Notes under the pieces: generated by a model | What the model was told of the DNA's origin: nothing | Seen by the model: only the letters and a program-made list of their open reading frames with translations | The model's database searches: none | Shown here: positions 23,884-31,786 of the stretch, piece after piece | How positions within the stretch are numbered: position 1 is the stretch's first letter | Layout of the letters: each line of letters starts with the position of its first letter | Program-made: the position numbers and the translations under genes | Assembly (NCBI GenBank): GCA_023667395.1 | Contig: JAMPAC010000025.1 | Span: 1-37,297, forward strand | Length of the DNA: 37,297 nt | From: Blautia sp. | GTDB lineage: Bacteria > Bacillota > Clostridia > Lachnospirales > Lachnospiraceae | Reading direction: 5' to 3'

Positions 23884-25848
23884 CTATTTCTGCTCTTCCT
23901 GTACTTCCTCTTTCCGGATCGTCTTGGTGCGGATCTCCTCACAGATCTGCTCCATGAACTCCGCCAGGGGCTTCTGTCCCTCGTCTCCCGCAAAACGGCT
24001 CCTGACGGACACCAGTCCCGCTGCCGCCTCCTGCTCGCCTACCACCAGCATGTAAGGCACTTTCGCCAGCCTGGTCTCGCGGATCTTAAAGCCGATCTTC
24101 TCGGAACGGTTATCCACGGTCACATCCACACCTCTGTCTTTCAGCTGTTTCCGCACGGATTCCGCGTAATCCGCATACTTCTCGGAGATGGGCAGGACAC
24201 GCACCTGCTCGGGGCAGAGCCAGGTGGGGAACTTGCCCGCATATTTCTCGATCAGCCATGCCAGGGTCCTCTCATAGCACCCGATGGAAGTCCTGTGAAT
24301 GATATAGGGACGAACCTTGTCGCCGTTCTGGTCGATGAAATACATGTCAAACTGCTCCGCCAGCAGGGCGTCCCACTGAATGGTGATCATGGTGTCGTCC
24401 TTGCCGTATACGTTCCTGGCGTTGATATCCACCTTGGGTCCGTAGAAAGCGGCCTCGCCCACATCCTCCACATAATCGATGTTCAGTTCGTTCAGGATAT
24501 CCCTCATGTGCTGCTGGGTCTCCTCCCAGACCTCAGGCTCGCCAATATATTTCTCGCGGTTTTCGGGATCCCACTTGGAAAGGTGGTAGGTCACATCCTC
24601 CTCCAGTCCCAGGGTCTGCAGACAGTACTTTGCCAACGCCAGGCAGCCCTTGAACTCCTCCACCATCTGGTCGGGGCGCACGATCAGGTGTCCCTCGGAA
24701 ATGGTAAACTGCCTCACCCTTGTAAGGCCGTGCATCTCTCCGGAATCCTCCGCCCTAAACAGGGTGGAAGTCTCGCCCATGCGGATGGGCAGGTCACGGT
24801 AGGAATGCTGCTCATTTTTATAGACATAATACTGGAAAGGACAGGTCATGGGACGGAGGGCGAACACTTCCTTGTCCTTCTCCTCGTCTCCCAGCACGAA
24901 CATACCGTCCTTGTAATGATCCCAGTGGCCGGAAATCTTATACAGGTCGGATTTTGCCATAAGGGGGGTGCGTGTGCGTATATAGCCCCACTCATTCTCC
25001 TCCAGGTCCTCGATCCATCTCTGCAGCTTCATGATCATCTTTGTGCCCTTGGCGGTAAACAGGGGCAGACCCTGGCCGATCACGTCAACGGTGGTGAACA
25101 GTCCCATTTCCCTGCCCAGCCTGTTATGGTCACGGCGCTTTGCGTCCTCCATTCTCTCCAGATGCTCCGCCAGTTCTTCCTTCTTGCTGTAGGCGGTGCC
25201 GTAAATGCGCTGCAGGCGTGCCTTATTGGAATCCCCCCGCCAGTATGCCATGGAAGAGGATGTCAGCTTGAAAGCCTTAATGGATTTGGTGCTCATCAGG
25301 TGGGGACCCGCGCAGAGATCCACGAACTCACCCTGGCTGTAGAAGGAGATTTCCGCATTCTCTGGCAGATCGCGGATCAACTCCACCTTGTAGGGCTCGC
25401 CTTTCTCCTCCATAAATCTGATCGCCTCTTCCCTGGGCATGGTAAATCTTTCCAGCTTCGCGCCCTGCTTGATGATCTTCTTCATCTCCGCTTCCAGCGC
25501 GTCCAGATCCTCCCTGGAAAAGGACTCATGGTCAAAATCGTAGTAAAAGCCCGTGTCAATGCTGGGGCCGATGGCAAGCTTCGCATCTGGGAAAAGATGC
25601 TTCACCGCCTCCGCCATCACATGGGAGGTGGTATGGCGGATGGTTGCCAGTCCCTCGGGATCATTGGCGGTGCAGATGCTCAGTTCGCAGTCCTTGTCCA
25701 GAACGGTCCTCAGATCCACCACTTCGCCGTCCACCTTGCCGCAGCAGGCTGCCCTTGCCAGTCCCTCGCTGATGTCCAGCGCGATATCATACACGCTTTT
25801 GCTTTCCGCATACTCCTTGACGGAGCCGTCTTTCAATGTGATCTTCAT
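23884..25848 (-). CDS. thrS: Threonyl-tRNA synthetase
   Basis: 654 residues, full length. Order: TGS domain (1-61), editing domain with HTTSHVMAEA (H73, H77 region) and DLCAGPH, the class II catalytic core with RPMTCPFQ zinc cysteine, FRAEDSGEMHGLTRVRQFT motif 2 and the motif 3 region GCYERTLAWL, then the anticodon-binding domain (QVRVLPISEKYADYA). Charges tRNA-Thr. The start overlaps the stop of a small membrane protein gene by four bases, so both are downstream of the threonine T-box and subject to its control. Confidence 0.98.
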   Translation of the reverse strand: MKITLKDGSVKEYAESKSVYDIALDISEGLARAACCGKVDGEVVDLRTVLDKDCELSICTANDPEGLATIRHTTSHVMAEAVKHLFPDAKLAIGPSIDTGFYYDFDHESFSREDLDALEAEMKKIIKQGAKLERFTMPREEAIRFMEEKGEPYKVELIRDLPENAEISFYSQGEFVDLCAGPHLMSTKSIKAFKLTSSSMAYWRGDSNKARLQRIYGTAYSKKEELAEHLERMEDAKRRDHNRLGREMGLFTTVDVIGQGLPLFTAKGTKMIMKLQRWIEDLEENEWGYIRTRTPLMAKSDLYKISGHWDHYKDGMFVLGDEEKDKEVFALRPMTCPFQYYVYKNEQHSYRDLPIRMGETSTLFRAEDSGEMHGLTRVRQFTISEGHLIVRPDQMVEEFKGCLALAKYCLQTLGLEEDVTYHLSKWDPENREKYIGEPEVWEETQQHMRDILNELNIDYVEDVGEAAFYGPKVDINARNVYGKDDTMITIQWDALLAEQFDMYFIDQNGDKVRPYIIHRTSIGCYERTLAWLIEKYAGKFPTWLCPEQVRVLPISEKYADYAESVRKQLKDRGVDVTVDNRSEKIGFKIRETRLAKVPYMLVVGEQEAAAGLVSVRSRFAGDEGQKPLAEFMEQICEEIRTKTIRKEEVQEEQK

Positions 25849-26090
25849 GCTTCCTCTTCCTCCTCGCCTTTTTCACCCGGCCCCCATACGCAGCCGTCAT
25901 ATTTGTTATCATAATTACCGTTATTACTGCCGATCGTAACGCCATGGGTGAGGGGCGCCACACACAGGCCGTACACGATTCCTGCCAGCAGGCAGATGAC
26001 GCCGATCATCCAGAAAGTCGCCTTGGGCATGGTCAGATCGCCCTCAAAACACTTTTGTGCCAGATTTTTCAATTTCAGTTTTAATACCAT
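25845..26090 (-). CDS. Small membrane protein between T-box and thrS
   Basis: 81 residues that I do not recognise. A basic N-terminus (MVLKLKLKNLAQKCF), one membrane segment (FWMIGVICLLAGIVYGLCVA, about 27-46), then a short asparagine/glycine-rich segment and a glutamate-rich end. ATG 26090 has AGGAGGAG seven bases upstream, a strong site, and the gene ends ATGA-overlapped with thrS, so it is translated and coupled. Being directly under T-box control makes it a candidate for a threonine-related or ribosome/membrane-related function, but nothing in the sequence shows which. Confidence 0.75.
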   Translation of the reverse strand: MVLKLKLKNLAQKCFEGDLTMPKATFWMIGVICLLAGIVYGLCVAPLTHGVTIGSNNGNYDNKYDGCVWGPGEKGEEEEEA

Positions 26091-26148
26091 GATTTTTCTC
26101 CTCCTAATAAATAAATGTAGGGTTTTGTTGTATCTTCTTATACACGCA

Positions 26149-26411
26149 GAAAATCCCTTGCAATTTTCATTGCAAGGGACGCATTTCTTTACATGGTCAT
26201 ACGCGGTTCCACCCTTGTTGCATTTGCCGTTTCCAGCAGATATGCCGCCTTCATTTGCTCGTAACGGAAGCTGCCGGGCTGTATTAGAGCCACTCGGAGA
26301 TGGTTTTCACATGGCTTCCCGCAAAACCGCTCCCAGCGCCGCCCTGCATGCGCAGAACGGGCGGTTCTCTCTGATGCTTTCCGCCAGGCTACTGTTCTCG
26401 TCATCGTTTTC
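26149..26411 (-). promoter_or_regulatory. T-box riboswitch (threonine) of thrS
   Basis: The 14-base T-box AGGGTGGAACCGCG is exact at 26202-26215 (minus strand). The terminator is an 11-bp stem TCCCTTGCAAT/ATTGCAAGGGA (26154-26179) with a TTTT stretch after it. The 5' part has GACGAGAACAGTA (AGTA motif) and AGAGAG, as in Stem I. A likely specifier codon ACC (Thr) lies at 26303-26305, just before CGAGTGG. Uncharged tRNA-Thr would pair with it and allow transcription of the small membrane protein, thrS and probably hscC and its J-protein. Confidence 0.92.
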
Positions 26412-26417
26412 TGTTTT

Positions 26418-26446
26418 ATCATAGTACTTTTACCGTGAAATGTAAA
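26418..26446 (-). promoter_or_regulatory. Sigma-A promoter of the T-box/thrS operon
   Basis: Minus strand TTTACA (26441-26446), 17-base spacer, TATGAT (26418-26423). Placed immediately before the T-box leader. Confidence 0.8.
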
Positions 26447-26458
26447 GTACTTTTTTCA

Positions 26459-26962
26459 TCATATGCCGCCGATCTCGCCCGCAATATACGCTTCTACCTC
26501 ATCCCGGCTCATATCCAGCGAAACCGCCAGTTCCCCGTACAGGCTCTCCTCCGCTAGGTGGAAATATTTGGCATCCACCGCAGTGACTTTCCTGCCCGCC
26601 TGGATCCGCTTCTGCTTTCTCAAGTAGATCGTCTTAATGACTTTCACAAGTTCCTTGCAGTCATTCGATTTCATGCATTCTTTATAGGCCTGCTCGAACA
26701 GTTTATCATCAGTGAATGAGAGCAGCGGGATATCCGGGATATGGCCGATCAACTCTCTCGCTTCCTCGGGCTGCAGTACTTTCCGCATGGATTCCCTGGG
26801 AGAATCCACCGGAACATAAACGGTGCTTCCCGATATATACTTCGGTTTCAGAATATAATATTTCCGTTCCTTATCCACTCCCGTGATGTTCAGTGTTGTA
26901 ATGTCTTCCACCCTGCACACGCCCTTATTGCCGCACACTACATATTCACCAACTTTAAACAC
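26459..26962 (-). CDS. CarD/CdnL-type RNA polymerase-binding regulator
   Basis: 167 residues. The N-terminal CarD_CdnL_TRCF domain is seen in FKVGEYVVCGNKGVCRVEDI and STVYVPVD (about 1-60); the helical C-terminal half has YLRKQKRIQAGRK and VDAKYFHLAEESLYGELA, typical of CarD proteins. These bind the RNA polymerase beta subunit and stabilise open complexes. It has its own promoter and ends 13 bases before the thrS promoter; no clear terminator separates them. Confidence 0.88.
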   Translation of the reverse strand: MFKVGEYVVCGNKGVCRVEDITTLNITGVDKERKYYILKPKYISGSTVYVPVDSPRESMRKVLQPEEARELIGHIPDIPLLSFTDDKLFEQAYKECMKSNDCKELVKVIKTIYLRKQKRIQAGRKVTAVDAKYFHLAEESLYGELAVSLDMSRDEVEAYIAGEIGGI

Positions 26963-27022
26963 AAAAATTCTCCTTTCTGCCGCTGAGCCGACTTTAGTGT
27001 TTATACTTATTGTTATAACCTT

Positions 27023-27052
27023 ATTTTAACAGAATAAACTTCAAATTGTCAA
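27023..27052 (-). promoter_or_regulatory. Promoter of the CarD-type gene
   Basis: Minus strand TTGACA (27047-27052), 18-base spacer, TAAAAT (27023-27028), about 60 bases before the start codon, in an AT-rich leader. Confidence 0.65.
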
Positions 27053-27094
27053 AATATTAAAAATGCAATGGAAAATTTCGTGAAAAAAGCTCAT

Positions 27095-27136
27095 AAAAAC
27101 AGAGTGGCGCATTGTGCATTTTGCCACCCTGTTTTT
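27095..27136 (-). terminator. Intrinsic terminator of the cyclophilin gene
   Basis: AAAAACAGAGTGGC (27095-27108) pairs with GCCACCCTGTTTTT (27123-27136), one G-T wobble, with T5 on the minus strand. It ends transcription from the cyclophilin gene about 50 bases downstream of its stop. The T-run on the other strand makes it bidirectional in form. Confidence 0.85.
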
Positions 27137-27187
27137 CCAGGATATTCCATATCCGCCGGGATCCGTCCGGAACATGCCGCCTGTGCC

Positions 27188-27883
27188 TTAATCGATCACC
27201 TTGATACTCTCGATCACGGGCTTATCCTCCTCGGACGCCACCGTACCGTTCTGGTCAGCAACGGGAACCGCCTCACAGATGGCATCCACCACTTCCATGC
27301 CCTCCGTCACATAGCCGAAGCAGGCATACTGCCCGTCCAGGTACGTACTGTCCTCATGTACGATAAAGAATTGTGAACTGGCGCTGTCCATCATCTGGGA
27401 ACGTGCCATGGAAATAGCGCCCCTTGTGTGGGACAGATTGTTATCCACACCGTTCAGGGCGAATTCGCCCTTGATATTCTGGTTGGAGCCGCCGGTTCCG
27501 TTGCCCAGGGGATCGCCGCCCTGGATCATGAATCCGCTTATGATGCGGTGGAATGTCAGTCCGTCATAGAATCCCTCGCCCGCAAGTTTCAGGAAATTTT
27601 CCACCGTGATGGGCGCAACGTCGCCGTCCAGTTCCACGGCGATCGTCCCGTAATCCTTTACGGTAATCTCCACATGATGCTTTCCCGCAGGATCGATGGA
27701 CTGCTCCTGTGCGGAAACACCTGTGCTTTCCGCCTGGGCTGCCGACGCATTGGTATCGCCCTGCGTCCCTGCGGCATCCGTGCCGTCCTGCGTTCCCGAC
27801 GCATCCTGTTCCCCCGTGCTGCCGCAGCCCGCCAACGCAGTCACAGCCGCCAAAACCACAGCCAGTTTCAATAACTTTTTCAT
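27188..27883 (-). CDS. Peptidyl-prolyl isomerase lipoprotein (cyclophilin type)
   Basis: 231 residues. A lipoprotein signal (MKKLLKLAVVLAAVTALAGC, lipobox LAGC with C20) is followed by a disordered serine/alanine/aspartate/glycine linker to about residue 60 and a cyclophilin domain with TFHRIISGFMIQGGDP and SQFFIVH. It isomerises X-Pro bonds in proteins on the outer face of the membrane. Single gene with its own terminator. The start has AGAGG a few bases before the ATG. Confidence 0.95.
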   Translation of the reverse strand: MKKLLKLAVVLAAVTALAGCGSTGEQDASGTQDGTDAAGTQGDTNASAAQAESTGVSAQEQSIDPAGKHHVEITVKDYGTIAVELDGDVAPITVENFLKLAGEGFYDGLTFHRIISGFMIQGGDPLGNGTGGSNQNIKGEFALNGVDNNLSHTRGAISMARSQMMDSASSQFFIVHEDSTYLDGQYACFGYVTEGMEVVDAICEAVPVADQNGTVASEEDKPVIESIKVID

Positions 27884-27926
27884 AATCCTCTCTTACTGCT
27901 CCTTTCTGTCAATTACACCATTAACA

Positions 27927-28175
27927 CTATATTCTATCTGAAGCAGGTAATTTTTCCTGCTCCATCTGCCTTTTTATTGCTTTTTCTTTTTTAACCATAC
28001 GATGGATAACTCCTGATATTATGCATGATCCAAATACATAGAGGATAACCATATTTCCTATAGTCCCTTGTAAAGAAGTATTTTTAAATTGGGATATAAG
28101 GATTAGGAGTATAATTCCAATGAAAGCCCAAAAGAAATAAATCATTCTGCTTTTTGTTGAAAAGATTTTTTTCAT
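27927..28175 (-). CDS. Small two-segment membrane protein, unrecognised
   Basis: 82 residues. Two hydrophobic segments (MIYFFWAFIGIILLILISQF and MVILYVFGSCIISGVI) separated by a short loop, then a basic/acidic tail. A GAGGGGGTGA site precedes ATG 28175. It is AT-richer than its neighbours. Not recognised; it is next to an SdpI-family gene and may be part of the same envelope-stress set. Confidence 0.6.
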   Translation of the reverse strand: MKKIFSTKSRMIYFFWAFIGIILLILISQFKNTSLQGTIGNMVILYVFGSCIISGVIHRMVKKEKAIKRQMEQEKLPASDRI

Positions 28176-28289
28176 AATGAATCACCCCCTCTTAAACATG
28201 GGTATAAAATGAACCATATTCATCTCCAATATTTTTATCAAAATTTCAAATTGATGTCAAGCGTTTTTGAAAATGTCGATAGTGTAAAT

Positions 28290-28333
28290 GTAACAGTTCG
28301 TAACAGTTCAGCCATCAAATGATTAACTGTTAC
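28290..28333. repeat. Direct and inverted GTAACAGTT repeats
   Basis: GTAACAGTTC occurs twice in tandem (28290-28299, 28300-28309) and inverted as AACTGTTAC (28325-28333), the last overlapping the stop codon of the SdpI-family gene. A stem can form but lacks a T-run. Possible weak terminator or a binding site for the small gene downstream. Confidence 0.45.
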
Positions 28334-28688
28334 CAAACTTTTTCTTCAGTGCCTTTTCCGTGGGACGAATGGAAGCGATCAGAACAATTGTCTGCACGGC
28401 GCAGAGGATCCCGCCTGCCATTCCCGTTATGTTTTCATCTTTTCCCAGGACAAAACACATGACCGCCGCCGATATGGGCAGCATCGCCAACCCCAACCTG
28501 TACCACAGTTTCCCGCAGTATTGGTGGGCAAAATCCCATGTGTCCCTGTTTTTCATGGACATGGAAGTCCTGTAGCCATAGATGGAATTGATCTCTTTCG
28601 GCGGATTCTTCAGGAATACTTTCCCAAAAATAATCATCATAAGGGGAATCAACATATTGGTGATAAACATAAAGATCCAGAATCCCAT
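28323..28688 (-). CDS. SdpI-family membrane protein
   Basis: 121 residues with a first membrane helix, the family signature INSIYGYRTSMSMKNRDTWD and FAHQYCGK, then two more helices. SdpI proteins include the B. subtilis immunity protein against the SdpC toxin, but many members are uncharacterised. It lies 31 bases downstream of the HAAS-domain gene and probably in the PadR-controlled operon. Confidence 0.85.
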   Translation of the reverse strand: MGFWIFMFITNMLIPLMMIIFGKVFLKNPPKEINSIYGYRTSMSMKNRDTWDFAHQYCGKLWYRLGLAMLPISAAVMCFVLGKDENITGMAGGILCAVQTIVLIASIRPTEKALKKKFGNS

Positions 28689-28719
28689 AAAGCGCCTCCT
28701 TTCAGCGACATTACCGTCT

Positions 28720-29367
28720 TTACTTTAAATAAAATCCCGCCAGCCTCAGATCCTCGTCCAGGTTTATGGTGTAGGTCACGCCAACCTTTTCATAAGATAC
28801 CGTCATCTGTACCATGGCTCCCTTTTGTCCGAACTGGCTGACCTCCAGGAGATACACGTTCCCTATGTTCAGCATCTCCCCCCAGTCGTCGCCGATATAC
28901 AGCTTGATCTGCCCCAGGGTGTCCTCCGTCAAAAATTCCGCCATCTCGCTGGTCAGATAGGGTTCCAGACCCGCATAATCTTCCTGGTTGAACAGGTCGA
29001 TGATCAGTTCCGCCCGCTGCCTGACCTGCTTTTCCGAAAAGACCCTGCTGTCGCTCAAAAATCTTGTCTTGGGCAGAGCCCACCAAGCCAGGACTGCCAG
29101 CACGGCCAGGACGATCAATATGACAGCCAGGATCTTCCACACTTTCGCCCTGCCCGCCGCTTTCTTTTCCGTCTCGCTGAAACTCGCATTGAATTCCGCC
29201 GCCAGCGCTTTGGGCTCGCCCATATCCTGGATGACCTGTTCCAGGGAACCGCCTTCCTCCAACGCCGCCCGGATATCCGATGTGATCTGCTTTCCGATCT
29301 CCCGCTTCCGCCTGCCGGAACATTTTAAATGCTTTGTGACCTGTTTCGCATATTTTTCCGCGCTCAT
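28720..29367 (-). CDS. HAAS-domain membrane protein with DUF3887-like C-terminus
   Basis: 215 residues. The N-terminal 65 residues match the HAAS helical domain typically encoded beside PadR regulators (YAKQVTKHLKC, IRAALEEGGSLEQVIQDMGE). A single membrane segment (KILAVILIVLAVLAVLAWWA, about 75-95) follows, and the external C-terminal part (AELIIDLFNQEDYAGLEPYL onward) resembles DUF3887-like folds. It starts three bases after the PadR stop. Likely a partner or effector in PadR signalling at the membrane; mechanism unknown. Confidence 0.78.
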   Translation of the reverse strand: MSAEKYAKQVTKHLKCSGRRKREIGKQITSDIRAALEEGGSLEQVIQDMGEPKALAAEFNASFSETEKKAAGRAKVWKILAVILIVLAVLAVLAWWALPKTRFLSDSRVFSEKQVRQRAELIIDLFNQEDYAGLEPYLTSEMAEFLTEDTLGQIKLYIGDDWGEMLNIGNVYLLEVSQFGQKGAMVQMTVSYEKVGVTYTINLDEDLRLAGFYLK

Positions 29368-29370
29368 TTG

Positions 29371-29736
29371 TCATACCCCTTTCATAATGGAATCAACCTT
29401 TTCCGAAAACCTGCCCCAGAGGGTTCGTAGCTGTTCCAGGGTATCCCTGCCCTCCGCCGTGATGCCGTAATATTTTCTGGACACTTCCCTGCCTTTCGGC
29501 TCGCTCCACCTGCTCGCCACCAGGCCGTCGTCCTCCATCCGGTACAGGATGGGGTACAGCGTCCCCTCTTTTAAAAGAAACATATCGTCGCTCTGGTCCC
29601 GCAGTTCGCAGATCAGCTGGTAGCCGTACTTTTCTTTCTCCGAAAGGAGCCGCAGCACCAGCATTTCCAGAACGCCCTTTTTCATCTGCTGTTCATACTT
29701 AGGTTTCAATTTTCCACCGTCCCGTTCCGATTCCAC
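29371..29736 (-). CDS. PadR-family transcriptional regulator
   Basis: 121 residues. PadR winged helix: MKKGVLEMLVLRLLSEKEKY then GYQLICELRD, LKEGTLYPILYRMEDDGLV and SRKYYGITAEGRDTLEQL. The start is a GTG at 29736 with AGGAAA six bases before it; an internal TTG after GGTGG is an alternative that would shorten the protein by nine residues. It is tightly followed by the HAAS-domain gene, a very common pair. Confidence 0.88.
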   Translation of the reverse strand: MESERDGGKLKPKYEQQMKKGVLEMLVLRLLSEKEKYGYQLICELRDQSDDMFLLKEGTLYPILYRMEDDGLVASRWSEPKGREVSRKYYGITAEGRDTLEQLRTLWGRFSEKVDSIMKGV

Positions 29737-29745
29737 AACCGTTTC

Positions 29746-30093
29746 CTATCTTAGCATATACCTGCGTTCCAGCCTGATGTGGTTGACCTCCAGACCCGCG
29801 ACCTCAACCACGATCGCAGCGATAAAAGCAACCGTTATCATCTTAACATCAGCATGATCCAACAACACGGGAAACACGCCGACGGTGGCGGCTATGGCGA
29901 TCCCAAATCCGATCAGTGCTCTCCCGTGCCCCTGATTCCAGGCTTTCACATCGCTCAGCTGCTCCGGTCTCGGCGGTTTCTCGCCGGTATTCATTGCCAC
30001 CGGGAACTTGCTCCTGCACTGGCTGACCCCCAGCAGGACGAAAATAAGACCGACGAGACATCCCACCACACTATTTATGATGTACCCTGCCAT
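29746..30093 (-). CDS. Small membrane protein, SdpI/DUF3784-like
   Basis: 115 residues with three hydrophobic segments. The DVKAWNQGHGRALIGFGIAI stretch resembles the second-helix signature of SdpI/DUF3784-type small membrane proteins. ATG 30093 has GGAG six bases upstream; the in-frame ATG at 30120 lacks one. It ends nine bases before the PadR gene and is the first gene of the run ending with the SdpI-family protein. Confidence 0.65.
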   Translation of the reverse strand: MAGYIINSVVGCLVGLIFVLLGVSQCRSKFPVAMNTGEKPPRPEQLSDVKAWNQGHGRALIGFGIAIAATVGVFPVLLDHADVKMITVAFIAAIVVEVAGLEVNHIRLERRYMLR

Positions 30094-30143
30094 TTCCCTC
30101 TCCTTTCCTGCGTAACCCACAACAATATATCAGGATGTTCAAG

Positions 30144-30162
30144 TATTTAGTATTGCTAAGTA
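30144..30162. promoter_or_regulatory. Imperfect palindrome, possible PadR operator
   Basis: TATTTAG and CTAAGTA flank TATTG (core TTAG/CTAA perfect, 30147-30159). On the minus strand a TATACT-like -10 lies next to it, so it overlaps the probable promoter of the PadR operon. Binding by PadR is inferred. Confidence 0.4.
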
Positions 30163-30404
30163 TAGTTTAATACATGAAGTACCGTCTGTCAACCAGTACT
30201 TTGGTCATTTATACAAAAAAAGTGACCGTTCAGTCCCGATGGGTTCTGGCGGTTTGGTTTATGGCTGATGGGACGGCGGCGGCATGCAGTCCTGCCCTGT
30301 TTGGATTGGCTCATTGTTCCTCCTTTTGGGGGCAAAAAGCGCATGGTTTACATTTACTGTTTCCATGCGCCTTTACGCTGTTTATTGATGTTCAATTTTT
30401 TTGA
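30163..30404. other. Intergenic region with terminator only
   Basis: No gene is supported here. It holds a minus-strand terminator: GCGCATGG (30339-30346) and CCATGCGC (30363-30370) with a 16-base loop, followed on the minus strand by T5 (30334-30338). This would end transcription from the truncated gene at 30405. Confidence 0.7.
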
Positions 30405-30680
30405 TTATGCTAACTGCATAACCTCGGTTTCAAGTTCCTTAATATCATTCTCGGACAAATCTGGAAAACATTCCAATATTTCATTAACTTTTATTTTCCC
30501 TAATTTCAAAAGTCTGCGGGCATTTTCTTTTGCAGCCCCTTTTACCGCTTCATCCCTCATATCCTCCGGCATTTTGCACATGGCTTTTACTCCTTTCTCG
30601 TCCTGCTTGAAGTATCTCGCTTTTTTAGCAAGAGCCTCATAATTCATATCGTCGGGATCGGTGCATGAAAAATCGTGCAT
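30405..30680 (-). pseudogene. C-terminal fragment of PD-(D/E)XK nuclease-family transposase
   Basis: 91 codons. LAKKARYFKQDEKGVKAMCK followed by PEDMRDEAVKGAAKENARRL and a helical end (GKIKVNEILECFPDLSENDI) matches the C-terminal region of the Rpn/PD-(D/E)XK transposase-like proteins abundant in Lachnospiraceae, whose full length is about 280-320 residues. The catalytic N-terminal two thirds are missing upstream, so this is a remnant, though the frame is open and could still be expressed. It keeps its own terminator. Confidence 0.65.
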
Positions 30681-30873
30681 TATACTTTCCTTTCCCCGAT
30701 GGTAACGTATCTCTCTACCGGATAAACTGGCTGATTCCCTTTCATTACATCATTTTCGGTTATCCTAAATTTAAAAAAGTCAATCAATTTAAGCATATCT
30801 TTTTAATTGCATGATAACACAAAAAGGTGTATAATTGCATCAATAAATCGAAATTTGAGGAGGTAAGAGCAGT

Positions 30874-31473
30874 TTGAAGAATACAGCAGATTTCTATAAT
30901 GCAACGGCTTTCGATTGGGCGAAGTCGGGATATAGCGATGAAGCTGAAATCCCTGCGTTACTTGACTTCGTAAAACAGTATTCGTCTGGCAGCAGATTTC
31001 TTGATTTATGTTGCGGGTGTGGGTATGAATCAGCAAGAATTCATGCCCTTGGATATGAAGTAGTCGGAATAGACTTTAGCGAGGAAAGCCTTAAAATTGC
31101 GAAAGAAAGAAATCCAGACATTTTGTTTTACAGTGAAAATATATTGGATGACTATTCTTATATAGGAAAAGTTGATGCAATATTTGCGATTGCTGGGCTC
31201 GTGCATATCGAAACGGATCAGCTCAGGCAAGCGTTTTCCAGAATGCATGATGTTGTAAAAGAGAACGGTGGTCTTTTCATAACAATCAGAGAAGGTAAAG
31301 GTAAGCTACTTGATAGAAGTTTGACGGTGATCAATGGTGAAGAATATGACCGCAACTTTATAGCACATACTTTGGATGAGTTAGTAGATGCGGCTGCTGG
31401 TCTTTTCAGCTTTCTGCAAGAAGTAGGACATGATGGGACTGTTTGGCATAATTATATATTCCAACGTGCATGA
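30874..31473 (+). CDS. Class I SAM-dependent methyltransferase
   Basis: 199 residues. Motif I reads FLDLCCGCGYESARIHALGY (usual DxGxGxG altered to DLCCGCG), the acidic residue binding the SAM ribose follows in EVVGIDFSEESLKIAKE, and later motifs are DAIFAIAGLVHI and KENGGLFITIREGKG. Substrate unknown; the protein looks like a small-molecule methyltransferase. Start is TTG at 30874, ten bases after GAGGAGG; no ATG fits. AT-richer than flanking core genes and convergent with the unrecognised gene at 31787, suggesting acquisition. Confidence 0.88.
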   Translation: MKNTADFYNATAFDWAKSGYSDEAEIPALLDFVKQYSSGSRFLDLCCGCGYESARIHALGYEVVGIDFSEESLKIAKERNPDILFYSENILDDYSYIGKVDAIFAIAGLVHIETDQLRQAFSRMHDVVKENGGLFITIREGKGKLLDRSLTVINGEEYDRNFIAHTLDELVDAAAGLFSFLQEVGHDGTVWHNYIFQRA

Positions 31474-31786
31474 TTATACTTAGTACGACAAATTCCAGTC
31501 TGTCTCTAAAAAAGTTTTCTGTGTAAAGTGTGTAAACTGTGTAAAACCTATTATCACATCTTTTAAAAATCCTTATTTTTCAATACTTTCGCCCCACCAT
31601 TGGGCTTGTGGTGGGGCAAAAAGCCAACTGTATAAACTGTATAAATTTATACAGTTTTTTCCCATTTTTCGTGATTTTTTCTATCAGACGGATAATTTTG
31701 TCATCCATGCTTTCCCTGCTTTGTCGGCTGTAATGGAATAATATGTCATAGGTGGCGTTGCCTATTTTGGGGTAAATCCCTTGCGT
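31474..31786. other. Intergenic region holding the repeats
   Basis: 313 bases without a supported gene. Apart from the repeats, the stretch 31660-31750 read on the minus strand shows short protein-like remnants (YYSITADKAGKAW and, in another frame, MDDKIIRLIEKITKNGKK) that could be decayed coding sequence of a phage or mobile-element gene. Confidence 0.4.
31521..31660. repeat. Iteron-like 9-bp repeats with palindrome
   Basis: Three tandem nonamers GTGTAAAGT, GTGTAAACT, GTGTAAAAC (31521-31547), then after 80 bases two tandem CTGTATAAA (31628-31645) merging into a perfect 24-bp palindrome, AAACTGTATAAA/TTTATACAGTTT (31634-31657), followed by T-rich sequence. Shared unit is TGTRTAAA. Between them is a 9-bp stem GCCCCACCA/TGGTGGGGC (31591-31617). 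Could be a replication or regulatory region of a lost mobile element, or its terminators. Confidence 0.6.

Noticed and set aside
23881-25914. Long open frame of 677 codons on the plus strand opposite thrS
   Set aside because: It is the antisense of an unmistakable full-length thrS; the protein is low in recognisable motifs and has no ribosome binding site. It results from codon bias.
26189-26422. 77-codon minus-strand frame upstream of thrS
   Set aside because: It lies entirely within the T-box leader, which explains the sequence as structured RNA.
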